From positions 16,780,009 to 16,844,008 of the forward strand of contig JBBMOA010000002.1 in NCBI GenBank assembly GCA_037954235.1: a stretch of 64,000 nucleotides of DNA, in the 5' to 3' direction. Shown here one piece after another: positions 53,346 through 63,716 of this stretch (the stretch's first letter is position 1; every line of letters starts with the position of its first letter). Source of the stretch: Aulostomus chinensis (Eukaryota; Chordata; Actinopteri; Syngnathiformes; Aulostomidae). The translations under genes were made by a program, and so were the position numbers. A model generated the notes under the pieces. That model was not told where the DNA came from. It did no database searches and worked only from the letters and a program-made list of their open reading frames with translations.

Positions 53346-56300
53346 GTGTTTGAAGAACAACGGAGAAATGAACACTGGTATACGCTGACATGATTGTTGC
53401 ATACACACTCTTCTTTGATTTTTATTCCATCACACACTACAAAGGCAGGTTGAATGAAACTAATTGATTCCCATTGATCCGTAACAGCTAACAGCTCTCC
53501 TCATCTTAGGAACACTTTGACTCACAGCTCTACTGTAATTCCAAATCAGCAGAATTGATTCATACTGTAACTCCGACTCATTAGGAAGCCCTGGTTTGCT
53601 GACTGGAGAGCAGTTGTGTCATTCCTGCGGTGAGCTCCAGACCGTCTACCTGCAGCCGGCCTGAGTGGCTCGATGGCTTCTCCTATAATTAGGTTCTCTT
53701 GCTGATTTGATTAGAGCAGCCGCTACATTCATTCTGCTAAAGATGCTCCTCAGCTGCTTGGAGGGACTAATGGAGGAGATGGGGAGATATATGGGAAACA
53801 ATCAGACATGGCAGCATCTTGTGTTGTGTCTGACTCACAGCTGTGATCCGTGTCTGCACGGATGTATAAAAAAGCTTCATGTTAGTGACAGTAAGTGAAA
53901 ATCCTACAAATGAATTTTCATCCACGCCACCCAGTTTTTCCTCTCACAGAATCTCCATCTCTTTTTGTTCTTCCGTCACCCTCTTCCCATGATTCAAATA
54001 GCTGTCTCGCAATTAAATTACAAAGGACATTACTTGGGGAGGACGTAAATAGTGGCCAGTCATTGTCAGCCTAAGATGAAGGTACAGTACCTCACGTAGA
54101 AATCCTCCTCTGTGGTTCACATTCAAAACACACTTACTTTGGCTTTGTTGATTAGCAGGGACGCCATAAAACCATGTGGAAAGACACTATTTTGAGGGTT
54201 CAGTCATATGAATCCAGCCGAATTAAGACAAAACACAGTCACAAAAAAAGAAGAATGGCAGCCCAGAAATTTTATGATTAGAGTTGAGCTAAACATCAGA
54301 AAAAGATGAAAGATAAAAAAAAAAAGTTGGATGGATTTTATGACGACATGTGATGATTCTCGTACGCTGTCCTCATATCATTCCTGACACATAAAAAAAC
54401 CAGCATTTGAACTTCCGTCACTTTAGGTCTTATTTCAAACCTAAAAAAAAAACAAACAAAAACAGCAACAAAAAAAAAGTATATCATACCTGAAGTAAAT
54501 AATATTATCAGCAAACATTTCGGTCCCCTTGCTTTGACTCTTCCTTGACTCCAGTACACGAGATGACTATCTGAACGCAGGAACGTGTCCTGGTGAATTC
54601 CTCTTTATCTCTAGGTTGAAAACAGATATCCAGGAAGAGAAAGTGACAGAGATAAAGTCTGCAACTGGTCAGGGATGACCGTCTATCTGAGGTAGCTGAG
54701 GTTTCCTAAATTAATTTAAAAGCCACAAAAATCAATATGATCACTCGTGATTACAACTGATGTTAATGAGAGCGTTGCTGAGAGAGAAAGGAATCCGTTC
54801 ACAAGGTGTTTTGTAGTTACACTGTTACAAATGTTTTAGACCAACTATCAAAGGCTCCTGGGAATGCATTGTAGGACGTTCTAAATATATCTAGAAGTCG
54901 TGAATGAATGAATCTGCTCTGGGTTGAATCCAAATGCTGGTTCCTACGTAAAACCATCCCCCACAATCTCCTCATCATCCATAAAGCCCTAAATAAATGG
55001 ATTGACTTGACTTGGACGGGCAGCAGTTTTCCTTCATAATTGTTAATTATCATGAGTGCTCTCTGAGGTACTTCCTATGAATGGATGTGGGACCCTCTGT
55101 CTCTCTCTCTCTCTCTCTGCACCTTCTGTTCTTTTTATGGGATTGGTCTTCCTTCTCAAGGACATCGAAAGGACGCCCGCGTTGGACGAAGAAGGTGCCG
55201 TGGATGGGTGGGGCACCTACGTCATTCTTCATCACGACTGGTGGAATTTATGGCAACAGGCGCCAGGACACGCACGCACACACGCACACAAAAGCCCCCA
55301 TCCAAGTCATCAGCACTGACCACCATCAGCAACCCCACCCAACCCTGGGAGGCTCCTCCCCCCAGACGAGAGCACAGCACTTAAGGTAATGTAAATAACC
55401 AGGGAGGAAGTGCTATTTTAAGACGCTGTCTTTCACTGAGGCCTTGGACGGGGACAAAGATGCAACCCAAGCGATTGTAATTTCAGTCACGTTTTCAGAC
55501 ATGTTCTCTTTCTCCGTCTACCATCTCGCTAGCTGAAAGGCCTGGCAGACAAGAAAGAGCTCGGACGAACAAAAAAAAAAAAGAGAGAGGCAACAGCAAT
55601 GCAAGTGTCCTCGAATGAAAACCAGCTTCAATAAAATACATATACATTTAAAAATAACCGTCAGAAGGTGAGCTTGAAAATGAGGCTGATGTCACTCTCA
55701 AAATGTAGACTTGATAAAAATGAGCCATGAATCAAAGGATTTATATAATAAATAAGAGCGAGTGAACGCTGGGGGGAAAACAAGAAGAAACTTTTTTTTT
55801 CCCCCCAATGGAATCTCCGATTAGTAAAAAACAGCAATCCGACATCGACAAACAATTATTTGTCGAAAATATGCAACACAACAAGGATTCCAAAGTTAAA
55901 GTAGCTCAGGTTTTAGGGCAATAAACCAGTGAGGTTGCTACGAAGCATCGGGACCAAGAGAAATATTAGGAGAATAAAACGTACAACTTATCAAAATATA
56001 GTTGCAATTCAGCCATAAAAGAAAGTGAAATACCAGTTTGATATTCTTTCAAAAGTAGATTTTGAATATTTTTTCTGAAATACTTTTTTTTCATTTTTAT
56101 TATTTCATCTTTTATGACATCAAAAATAAATAAACATTTAAATAACATCCTTCAATATTATATTCTTTTTTTTTTCACCAGCATCATTTGTCCACATAGC
56201 TTTTGCCCCGACATGTATATGAACGTACAAGTTACACAGAAAATGATCTGTACAACAAATAAATTACAGATTCTGACACAATATTCTGCAACAGTTACTG

Positions 56301-56644
56301 TCTGACTCTGCAAACTGCAAGAAAGAAAAATGCAAAACAAACAGACACGAAGAGCAATAAAAGTACATTATTTGAGATAATGAGAAGATTTGAGATTACA
56401 TTCATATTCATGTGTTTGCTCACTGCGGTCTGACCAGAGTACGGTCAGGAAATCAAAGTATCTCTTCTTTATGATTTTCATTAAGGCAGTTGAATACACG
56501 ATCTGGTAGTGAGATTTATATTGATTCTTAATGAGAATATTAGCTAATGCTTGGAGTCAACTACCATCACTACTGCTTGTATATTTGCTACTCGGCATGA
56601 TAGATGGGTTCTTTGATTCACAGTCATGGCGTGTTTTTGCATTG

Positions 56645-56650
56645 TTTATT
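56645..56650 (-). terminator. slc5a7: Candidate slc5a7 poly(A) signal
   Basis: The minus strand reads AATAAA about 720 bases after the slc5a7 stop codon. It is the first perfect hexamer noticed downstream. Confidence 0.35.
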
Positions 56651-57110
56651 AATTATATACATGACAGTGCCTGTCGACACGCTCTCAAATGAAATCAGTT
56701 TGGGGATTATTCATCATAATTAATTCATTATATTCCAATACAATGCGTTCAATTTCAACGCTGGTTTGATATGACACACTATAACTGCTGATTCCATTCA
56801 TTTTCACCAACACTTCCCCTCTCAGATTTCTAAATATAACTGTTGTACGGTGTTACAAGTGTGTGTTTGCGTTATTGCTTAATTTAATAATTGGTTCATG
56901 CAGTTTGTGCTGTCAGTCGCGTCTTGTATGCCAACTGTTAGCTGAGTCACTGCTTCTGATCATTTCCTCAAGTCTTCCTGCCTCATGATCTGCGCTCTAG
57001 AGCTCGACGATGATTTTTGTTTGAGTCAAAACAAAACAAATCAAACTACGAGACTCTGGAGAGTTTGCTTTCTTTCATAAAAAACTGATGAATGTAACAT
57101 CTGAGTGTGA

Positions 57111-57112
<2 letters not shown>

Positions 57113-57156
<44 letters not shown>
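57113..57156. repeat. slc5a7: (GT)n in slc5a7 3' UTR
   Basis: About 21 GT units (CA on the mRNA strand), 210 bases after the stop codon and inside the predicted 3' UTR. Confidence 0.9.
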
Positions 57157-57157
<1 letters not shown>

Positions 57158-57365
57158 GATGTACTTCACAGACGCGCCGCTTCATGTCCCGACAATCAGC
57201 AAGCTGCTACACTAGATATCCTGACATGTGGCTGATATCCAAACACCACTAATGGTACTTCTGTCCCATGAGGCCGTTTGCATGTTGTCTCTGATTCCCT
57301 TCCTGTCTTTGAGCTGACAGAGCCACCAGTTCTCTGACAGTTTATAAATCACATCCTGAGTTATG

Positions 57366-58040
57366 TCATTCTTCATCGTGGTGGGAGGAGTCAGGGCTGG
57401 ACTCGTCCTCTTCCTCTTCAACTGTCTCTGAAGGCAGTGTGTCACGACGCGTGAAGGCGGCCGCCAAGGTCACGCTCAGCCGCGGTTTGACAGGCGCCAT
57501 CTCTGACAGCCCGATGTTGTTGCCACGAGTTACAAGTGTCGTCTTATCCATAATCTCGCCACTGTGCTTGGATACCACTGCGTCGAGAAAGTCGTATTTG
57601 TGAGACAGCTTGCCGCTCTCGAATAGGTACTTGGCCAGGTAGGAGAAAGCAACGTTACCCAGAAAGGAAGCTAGCATGGAAACTGTTTTGAATGGAAACT
57701 TCTGGATGACAATGTCCTCCATTTCTCCAGTAATGTGGTGCTTCCGCTGCTCGATGGTCCAGCCGGGGTAATAAATGAAGGGTGGCAGCTGCAGGTAGGG
57801 CTCCCCTCCACCTATACGCAGCACCATACCAAACAGGTAGGCAGCGACCGAGCCGTATGTGTTGGTGCCTTTGACAAAGAGCACGCTGAGCAGCTGGGGG
57901 AAGATGATGACATAAACCAGGTCTGAGCTCAGGTACCAGAGTCCATAAACGGTGCCAGTCACCAGTGCCATCAATGTGGCAAGACCCCCAAACACAAAGA
58001 TGGTGATACGCATCACCCACACGATCTCACGGTCAGATGC
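57366..58040 (-). CDS. slc5a7: slc5a7 exon 8 (last coding exon)
   Basis: Codons 374-597. Starts ASDREIVWVMRITIF after the acceptor CATCTCTTCTCAG and contains the last membrane spans and the cytosolic tail. A charged HHITGEMEDIVI stretch (about residues 467-487) makes the loop after PPFIYYPG roughly ten residues longer than I recall for human. The stop TGA is at 57,366-57,368. Confidence 0.95.
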   Translation of the reverse strand, partial: ASDREIVWVMRITIFVFGGLATLMALVTGTVYGLWYLSSDLVYVIIFPQLLSVLFVKGTNTYGSVAAYLFGMVLRIGGGEPYLQLPPFIYYPGWTIEQRKHHITGEMEDIVIQKFPFKTVSMLASFLGNVAFSYLAKYLFESGKLSHKYDFLDAVVSKHSGEIMDKTTLVTRGNNIGLSEMAPVKPRLSVTLAAAFTRRDTLPSETVEEEEDESSPDSSHHDEE

Positions 58041-58081
58041 CTGAGAAGAGATGGGGAAGACATGATGATATAGTCAAAGCT

Positions 58082-58157
<76 letters not shown>

Positions 58158-61100
58158 CACACACAAGCGCGCGTGCCCGCGCGAGTACTGACCGACTGCC
58201 TGAAAGCAAGCTGGTAGATGTTCCTTGCAAACATGGAGCTCGCTGACAGAATAGAGGAGTCTGCAGAGGACATGACGGCAGCAGACACTGCACCCAGGCC
58301 GAAAAAAGAGACGAATGGCGGGCAGAGGTGTTGGAGCACGATGGGTAGGATCATATCAGCTTGTTCCTTCTCTTTTGGAGAAATGGCACCATAAGATGTC
58401 TGGTTCCAGTCTGGGGGGGTGGGGGGGGGGGGGTGGGGGTCATGGATGAAAAGTTTGTTCAGTGGGAAGATTAAATTTAATGAAGTAAATAAATAAATGA
58501 CTTAAAGAGGAACCTTACATTTTCTTATAAAGCAGAACATTCACATTGAAGCAGTCACAGCAAATAGTCACTTTATAGTGAAAAACAAAGCATGAGCATT
58601 TGTGTACAGTGGATACATATTAATATATGACTTTATTGGCACATATTTTTCCTTTTCATCTGTTTATACGTGCTTTGGAGAAGCATGTGGCTCAAAAGGA
58701 TTCAATTTTGTAGATAACGGTAAAAAAATGAACGGTGAGCCTACCAACGACAACTGTGTGCGAAGATAAACTGTAAAAATTCAATTAATTTGTTGGTGGG
58801 TACCAGGTTGTTCACAGATGAATGTGACGCCTAAAAATCTGGAGATCAATCCACTAATTTGGTCCCTTGCTTCCTTCTAATGTAATATTTACACAACTAG
58901 TGTGGTTATTAAAGGGATTGCTGCTTCATTATAAATGAGGTGTACCAGCTGCTATTTACCCAGCTCTCTCAGATCTAAGGGCAACATGGACCCACATACA
59001 CTGAACAACACGCAAGCTTGTGTGTGAGTTCTCTCACCTGTCGAGGCCCCGATGGCTCCGATGAGAACGGAGGGCACGGCCATGACGAGGCATCCGAAAG
59101 CAGCCAGGAAGGAGAGGACCTGGGCGTAGGTGGCTGAGGAGGCAGACAGCACTCTCTGGAAATACACCTGCCAGGGGATTCCTCCCAGCATCTGCGTCCA
59201 AATAAGACAAAATTGATAACAGTCTGAGATTATGTCTTGAAAATGAAATGAAATGAATCTTTGCTCAAAAAATGTTAACAGGACCCTCAAAGGGCAGAGG
59301 AAACACCTTCTGTTTAAACCAACGGATTTAATGAAGAGCCATGGTTTGGTAGTTTACTATGAGAGAGGCTGCGAGTCGACAGACAAGTTTTCTACACTTT
59401 ACAGCTTTTATATCAATACTGATAAATTTGTGAATTACTTCTTAGACTAATCAGACAAAGACAGAAAATAAAGGTCATGACATGCTGAAAGAAATCCCCA
59501 ATTTTTAACAATTCTAACCCACAAATATTCTACATAGGCTAATTATCAACAAAATTAGAATACATTCCTTTTTTGTAAACTATATTGTTAAAACAATGCT
59601 TCAAACAACAGAATTGAGGTTTAACCACTTAGATGAAGACTCTGGTGGCGTACCAGGAGGCAAAAATTGTCGATCCAGACCCAGGTGTCACTCTTGTTGA
59701 CGCTGCCTCTCCAGGGCGACTGGTACACCTGCTTGACTGCAGTAACGGTGATGTCTGACACAGCTGGGTTGGTCAGTGCAAACGGAACACTGATCCACTA
59801 TAAGCAGACAGACAGCAGTTCGAGTTAAACACAATGTAAACTAGCTCCACCTACTTTACAGCAGCCGCCTCGCTTAGAATTTCAACACTTCATGTGACAA
59901 CGTTTCTGTTTCATGTGCAAGAGGATCTGGCACACTTCAGATCTTCAAATAAAAAAGAAGCATTGTTTTCACTTTTGCTCAATATTGACCTACCAGACCC
60001 AAAAAGATACAGAAGAGCTGCACAACATCAGTGTAGGCCACCGAGTAAAGTCCTCCAACAAGGGTGTAAAAGATGGCAATGAGCGCTGAGATGACCACGG
60101 ACATCCTGATGTTGATGTCCACGATGACACTGAGGGTAGCACCTGAGCACATGAACACACGGAAGAAAGGACGTGACAAAGAAGACATCACTCACACACA
60201 AGCATTAGTCTATTGCCGTTGTTTCTAGAAACATACCAAGTGCAGACAAGATGGCGGCAGACCAGAAGATCTCCCCCATTAATGCAGGTATGAAGAGAAG
60301 GCCGCCCATGCGTTTCCCGTACAGCTGCTGGAATGGGTCCAACATGGTGACATAACCTCTGGAGCGCATGGGCTTGGCGAAAAAAAGCCCTCCTGGGAAA
60401 AAAAAAAAAAAAAAGCATGTATTGCTGAGACGCCATAATGAGATGTAATTGAGTCACGTAGGGCTAAAAGATTATTTAAATATTAAATGTTAAAATGAAA
60501 AAAAAGGACGAAGATCATTTTTTCTGTAATTGGAGGGCAGTTTGTGTGTCATTCCACACAAAGAGACCCAGGGAGGAAGATGTTAGATGTTGATATTCAT
60601 ATTGCAGCCAGTGTTAAATTAGCTTTCCTAAAGTTAAGCTTGGATGCAAAAAAAATTAAAATCATGTTTGTTTGTTTTTTTAAATCCCAATAGAAGTTTG
60701 GTCCCTGATTTTGAAATCTGGAATTACTGCTGCCTGGAATCAGGACCCACTTTGTCCAGCCTGGTAAACTAAGTGCCTAACGAACAACAGCAATTTTTTG
60801 CATGATGCATGAAATGAAACACAAGTCACTGTCAGCAAATTCAAAAGTTTGAAACGCTATACTTTTCAGTATATTGTGATTTACATTTTTGAACAAGTAT
60901 ACTACAAGCCAGCAAGTCAGCAGGGTTCATCTTTATGAATGGTGACACCTACACTGCAGGTCACACGCTCTCCATGTTGTGCTTTCACCGACTACTTCAT
61001 AGTGAATCATACATTCAATAAAGGCCGCATTTGGACTTGAGAGATGCGTCTCTGCTGCCGCCATCTTGCACATGATTTGAGAGTCAAATATTATAAAATG

Positions 61101-62116
61101 GCCGACTTGTTCTGTGCTTTGTGCTTTCTGCAGGTAAATGCATCTTTTGTCACGATTCATTCAGGTTAATTGATACAGCTCGGCGGTCACATGGGATATG
61201 TTGTAAGGGATGGAGCCAGAAGGTCAAGTGGGATCAGGGGAGGCTGGATCCTGAAAGCAATAGAGAGGGCTGGCGTCCAGCAGAGGGGACGGCCTCAGGG
61301 GTCAGGTGAGGGTCAAGGAAACAGAATATATGGCTGATCTAGTCCACATAACCATGTTAAGAAATGGATACTAAACAATCGAGAGCATCATCACAAGAAA
61401 GATGTTCTCTGAATAGAAGATGATTAGAGGTTTGAGTAAAGCCTCAACATTACACTCAGGAAAGGGTCAAAATGTCCCTGAATAAGATATAATGTGTTCA
61501 TATTACCTTTATTTATTTATTTATTTTTAAGGTGAACAAGAAAAACATTCCTGCATCACTCACCCACAACAAGACTCAGAGCATATCCAAATGGAGCTTG
61601 CGCCCACGCCAAACCAAAATCCGGTAGATACACGTACTCAGCGGTGCCATTAATGTATCCTCCTCCAACCCATGTAGCTGAAAATTAAATCACAAATTAC
61701 CTCATTGAATTAACCATTTTTATAAAAACTATACAAACACAGAAAACTCAAGACATCATTTGAATTTTGTGCCAAATTAACAATGTTTAAAGGACATTAG
61801 ATGGTGGACTGATCTGATTCCCACAACTACTTTGCCCTCTTTTATCAACTTAGACCGGACAGTTGAAACATCTGTCCATCCGTCATACAGCCTCTAAAAC
61901 TTCACTCTCAAATAAGAAACAACAAAAGTCACCTGTCATGGTAAATCCACCCACGAATAATCCAATATCTCTCCCGCCGACCATGATGGTCTCGCTGCGG
62001 TCGGTGCCCTCCGCCTCCCCGGAGTTCTTGTTCTTCCATGCCGCCCAAATACCCACGAAGAGGATCAGGACGTAGAAGAGCGCGATAGCCACCAGTCCCT
62101 CCACATGGATGGTCAT
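57366..62116 (-). CDS. slc5a7: High-affinity choline transporter CHT1, full gene
   Basis: Na+/Cl--dependent choline uptake carrier of cholinergic terminals, rate-limiting for acetylcholine synthesis, SLC5 family with 13 membrane spans. Eight coding exons join to 597 aa (human 580). Exons: 61,933-62,116; 61,564-61,677; 60,237-60,392; 59,994-60,142; 59,654-59,797; 59,038-59,191; 58,193-58,410; 57,366-58,040. Near-identical family blocks include VGIWAAWKNKNSG, WVGGGYINGTAEYVYLPDFG, DPFQQLYGKRMGGLLFIPAL, GGLYSVAYTDVVQLFCIF, MLGGIPWQVYFQRVL, SSADSSILSASSMFARNIYQ and VKGTNTYGSVAAY. The C-terminal tail keeps the Leu-Val pair (residues 542-543, DKTTLVTR) equivalent to the human endocytic motif, and ends in an acidic EEEEDESSPDSS stretch. 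Teleosts have a and b copies; which one this is was not resolved. Confidence 0.96.
58041..58192 (-). other. slc5a7: slc5a7 intron 7, mostly (CA)n
   Basis: 152-bp intron, the smallest of this gene. Nearly half is a (CA)36 tract on the plus strand ((TG)n in the pre-mRNA, 58,084-58,156). A CpG-rich GCGCGCGTGCCCGCGCG lies next to the donor. Confidence 0.9.
58193..58410 (-). CDS. slc5a7: slc5a7 exon 7
   Basis: Starts DWNQTSYGAI with a likely glycosylated Asn, then MILPIVLQHLCPPFVSFFGL and the SLC5 signature GAVSAAVMSSADSSILSASS. Ends at NIYQLAFRQS with the donor TCG|GTCAGT. The acceptor tract is almost pure C. Confidence 0.95.
58411..59037 (-). other. slc5a7: slc5a7 intron 6
   Basis: 627-bp intron, otherwise unique. 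It begins on the plus strand with a G-run (58,412-58,439), which is the C-only pyrimidine tract of the exon 7 acceptor. Confidence 0.8.
59038..59191 (-). CDS. slc5a7: slc5a7 exon 6
   Basis: Encodes MLGGIPWQVYFQRVLSASSA, TYAQVLSFLAAFGCLVMAVP and SVLIGAIGAST, two membrane spans. The donor is ACAG|GTGAGA and the acceptor is TGGACGCAG. Confidence 0.95.
59192..59653 (-). other. slc5a7: slc5a7 intron 5
   Basis: 462-bp AT-rich intron with no other feature recognised. Confidence 0.8.
59654..59797 (-). CDS. slc5a7: slc5a7 exon 5
   Basis: Encodes WISVPFALTNPAVSDITVTA, a variable loop with VYQSPWRGSVNKSDTWVWID, then FCLL. 48 codons, phase 0 to 0. The acceptor is CTGCTTATAG and the donor is CTG|GTACGC. 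The Asn in NKSD is a possible N-glycosylation site. Confidence 0.93.
59994..60142 (-). CDS. slc5a7: slc5a7 exon 4
   Basis: Encodes ATLSVIVDINIRMSVVISAL, IAIFYTLVGGLYSVAYTDVV and QLFCIFLGL, transmembrane segments around the Na+-site region of SLC5 carriers. The acceptor is TGTGCTCAG and the donor is CTG|GTAGGT. Confidence 0.95.
60237..60392 (-). CDS. slc5a7: slc5a7 exon 3
   Basis: Encodes GGLFFAKPMRSRGYVTMLDP, FQQLYGKRMGGLLFIPALMG and EIFWSAAILSAL. The acceptor is TTTTTTCCCAG and the donor is CTTG|GTATGT. Confidence 0.95.
60393..61563 (-). other. slc5a7: slc5a7 intron 2
   Basis: 1.17-kb intron starting (plus strand) with an A-run that is the T-rich acceptor tract. No other structure was recognised. 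Confidence 0.8.
61564..61677 (-). CDS. slc5a7: slc5a7 exon 2
   Basis: Encodes ATWVGGGYINGTAEYVYLPD and FGLAWAQAPFGYALSLVV. The acceptor is TTTTCAG and the donor is GTGG|GTGAGT, phase 1 to 1. Confidence 0.95.
61933..62116 (-). CDS. slc5a7: slc5a7 exon 1 (start codon)
   Basis: ATG at 62,116 opens MTIHVEGLVAIALFYVLILF, VGIWAAWKNKNSG and IMVGGRDIGLFVGGFTMT. It matches the human N-terminus (MAFHVEGLIAI) residue for residue in length. The donor is ACAG|GTGACT. An upstream acceptor TTCCTAG at 62,135 suggests that 18 bases of 5' UTR share this exon. Confidence 0.95.
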
Positions 62117-62810
62117 TGTCGCACCGGTCTTCCGCTAGGAACGGGGAGGCATGGAGACCTGCTAGGCGCACGGGGACGCGCGCATCAGGAGGAACAAGGA
62201 GACAGTCTTTCGATGCGTAAAACACGATGTCAGCATTCGGGCCTGTTTTGTTAACTGGTTTCATTGTATTGTGGGTTATGGCAAAATATAACACAAAACA
62301 AACGAATTGTTAAAACTGAAACAATTAGAGATTTGATGCGCTCGTTATGGTCCTGAAAGGTGCCTTCATTCACCAAAACACGAGTTTCAAGTTTATATTT
62401 TGATTTTAGGGCTATATTCATATTAATCAGCTTTAAAAAAAAAAATCATACGAAAATTTGAACCAGAAGTGAATGTTCGCTTCTTTGTCCTTTTAACACA
62501 TCGCATTGTTCAAGTTCTTCAGATGCAAAATGAAGAGCAAATTGTCGAAGGTGGGTAAAATCATTTCAGACTTCTCTTTCGACTCTGTGACAATGATTTC
62601 TGGTCAAAAATGTCCTGTTTTTCTATCAGGTAACGCGCGTAAAACACAAATTACGCAAAGAAATTCTGACTCAAAAACACACCAACTTAATGAGACTCCA
62701 GCTAAAAATTACATTTAAAAAAAAAAAGCGACATCTTCAGTGAAATAAAACTATGTTTCTGCCTTAAACAAAATTTGTTACAAAAACTTTAAAACATGCA
62801 AACCTACCTT

Positions 62811-62863
62811 AAGTGTTCCTGAAGACATGTGCTGGGCCACCTGAGGCAGAAACGCGGTTTATA
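62811..62863 (-). promoter_or_regulatory. slc5a7: slc5a7 TATA box and 5' noncoding exon
   Basis: The minus strand reads TATAAACC (TATAAA at 62,858-62,863). About 30 bases downstream a short noncoding exon (about 62,811-62,832) would end in AAG|GTAGGT. It would be spliced to the acceptor before the start codon. Promoter and exon limits are inferred. Confidence 0.5.
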
Positions 62864-63666
62864 ATGAGTCTCGTCCCCTGCTGCACTGCCAGGAACATTC
62901 AAATGAAGTGTCGGCGAGGTCCTCCGGGTGACATACTGGGGCTTTTAAGGGGGCAGGTGCCGTCAGAGGACCGCTAACACACGTCAGAGGCACCAAACGC
63001 CCCCCTTAATAAGCACCTTGCATAGAAACACGTCATTGTACGCTGAGATGATCCGACGTAGAGAGGGTCAGCTGGGATTCTTTTACTTCCCAACGAGATG
63101 GATGGGCGTCTGTTCTAATTGTAAAGGGTTTTTTTTCTTCTTCAATAGTAGTGTGAAGTCATGTGCACACTGTCTTTTCCACGTTTGCGTTTGACCTTAA
63201 AACTGCATCAAAGGCGAATCCTGCAAAAATATTACTTTTTAAAAATGTAATTCTTAGCATCCTTTTATCTCATCAGTTTTCCTCAGCTATGATTCACTTT
63301 TTACGTCCTAAAACAAAACAAACAACAACAACAAAAAACCCAAAAATGTAGAACAAGTCCTGTCTTTTTGTTGTTGTTATTTTGTGGCCGGGTAGTAAAT
63401 AACGCCAGTGCTTGATTGGCATGTCCCGAGTCCCCCACCTTCCGTCCAGTGTCCTACACCATCTAGATGGACGGAAACGCCTGTATGAAGACCGTTAATC
63501 TTGTAAAAACTTCTCAAACTTGACAGGCTGCCAAGTAGGATGGATCTTGATGAGCAGGAGGAGATATTCGATCAATCCTTCCTGGAACACACACACGGCC
63601 TCCTCTGTAAGTGACCAAAAACACAGAGACACGGACACATTTGTTTTCATAGGTTGGTTAACACAT

Positions 63667-63680
63667 CGCCCCCTGCTGGC
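63667..63680 (-). promoter_or_regulatory. CTCF-type motif
   Basis: The plus strand reads CGCCCCCTGCTGGC, whose complement GCCAGCAGGGGGCG fits the vertebrate CTCF core CCASYAGRKGGCRS at every core position. Confidence 0.6.
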
Positions 63681-63695
63681 ACTTCAAGGAAATAG

Positions 63696-63716
63696 TTCAG
63701 CACCACAGACAGAGGC
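63696..63716 (+). promoter_or_regulatory. slc5a7: RE1/NRSE silencer (REST site)
   Basis: 21 bases beginning TTCAGCACCACAGACAGAGG match the canonical RE1 consensus at 18 positions, with both half sites at the standard spacing. It lies about 0.86 kb upstream of the inferred slc5a7 start site. REST silences neuronal genes in other tissues, fitting a cholinergic-neuron transporter. Confidence 0.7.

Larger units (their letters stand above)
44485..56640. other. Intergenic region kctd12-slc5a7
   Basis: No coding exon of a host gene was recognised in 12 kb. It holds G-runs at 44,622-44,635, a teleost repeat split by a hAT element (46,141-47,480), many CA/GT tracts, a decayed tandem array (51,975-53,118) and a further dispersed repeat (53,195-53,345). 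The 53,460-54,100 stretch looks unique and could be regulatory, but nothing shows it. Confidence 0.6.

Noticed and set aside
55080..55390. Overlapping open frames after a CT repeat
   Set aside because: Three frames are open at once because of composition; none shows a recognisable protein or splice sites.
58084..58156. CRISPR-like regular repetition in CA tracts
   Set aside because: Dinucleotide microsatellites in a vertebrate genome, with no spacers or cas genes.
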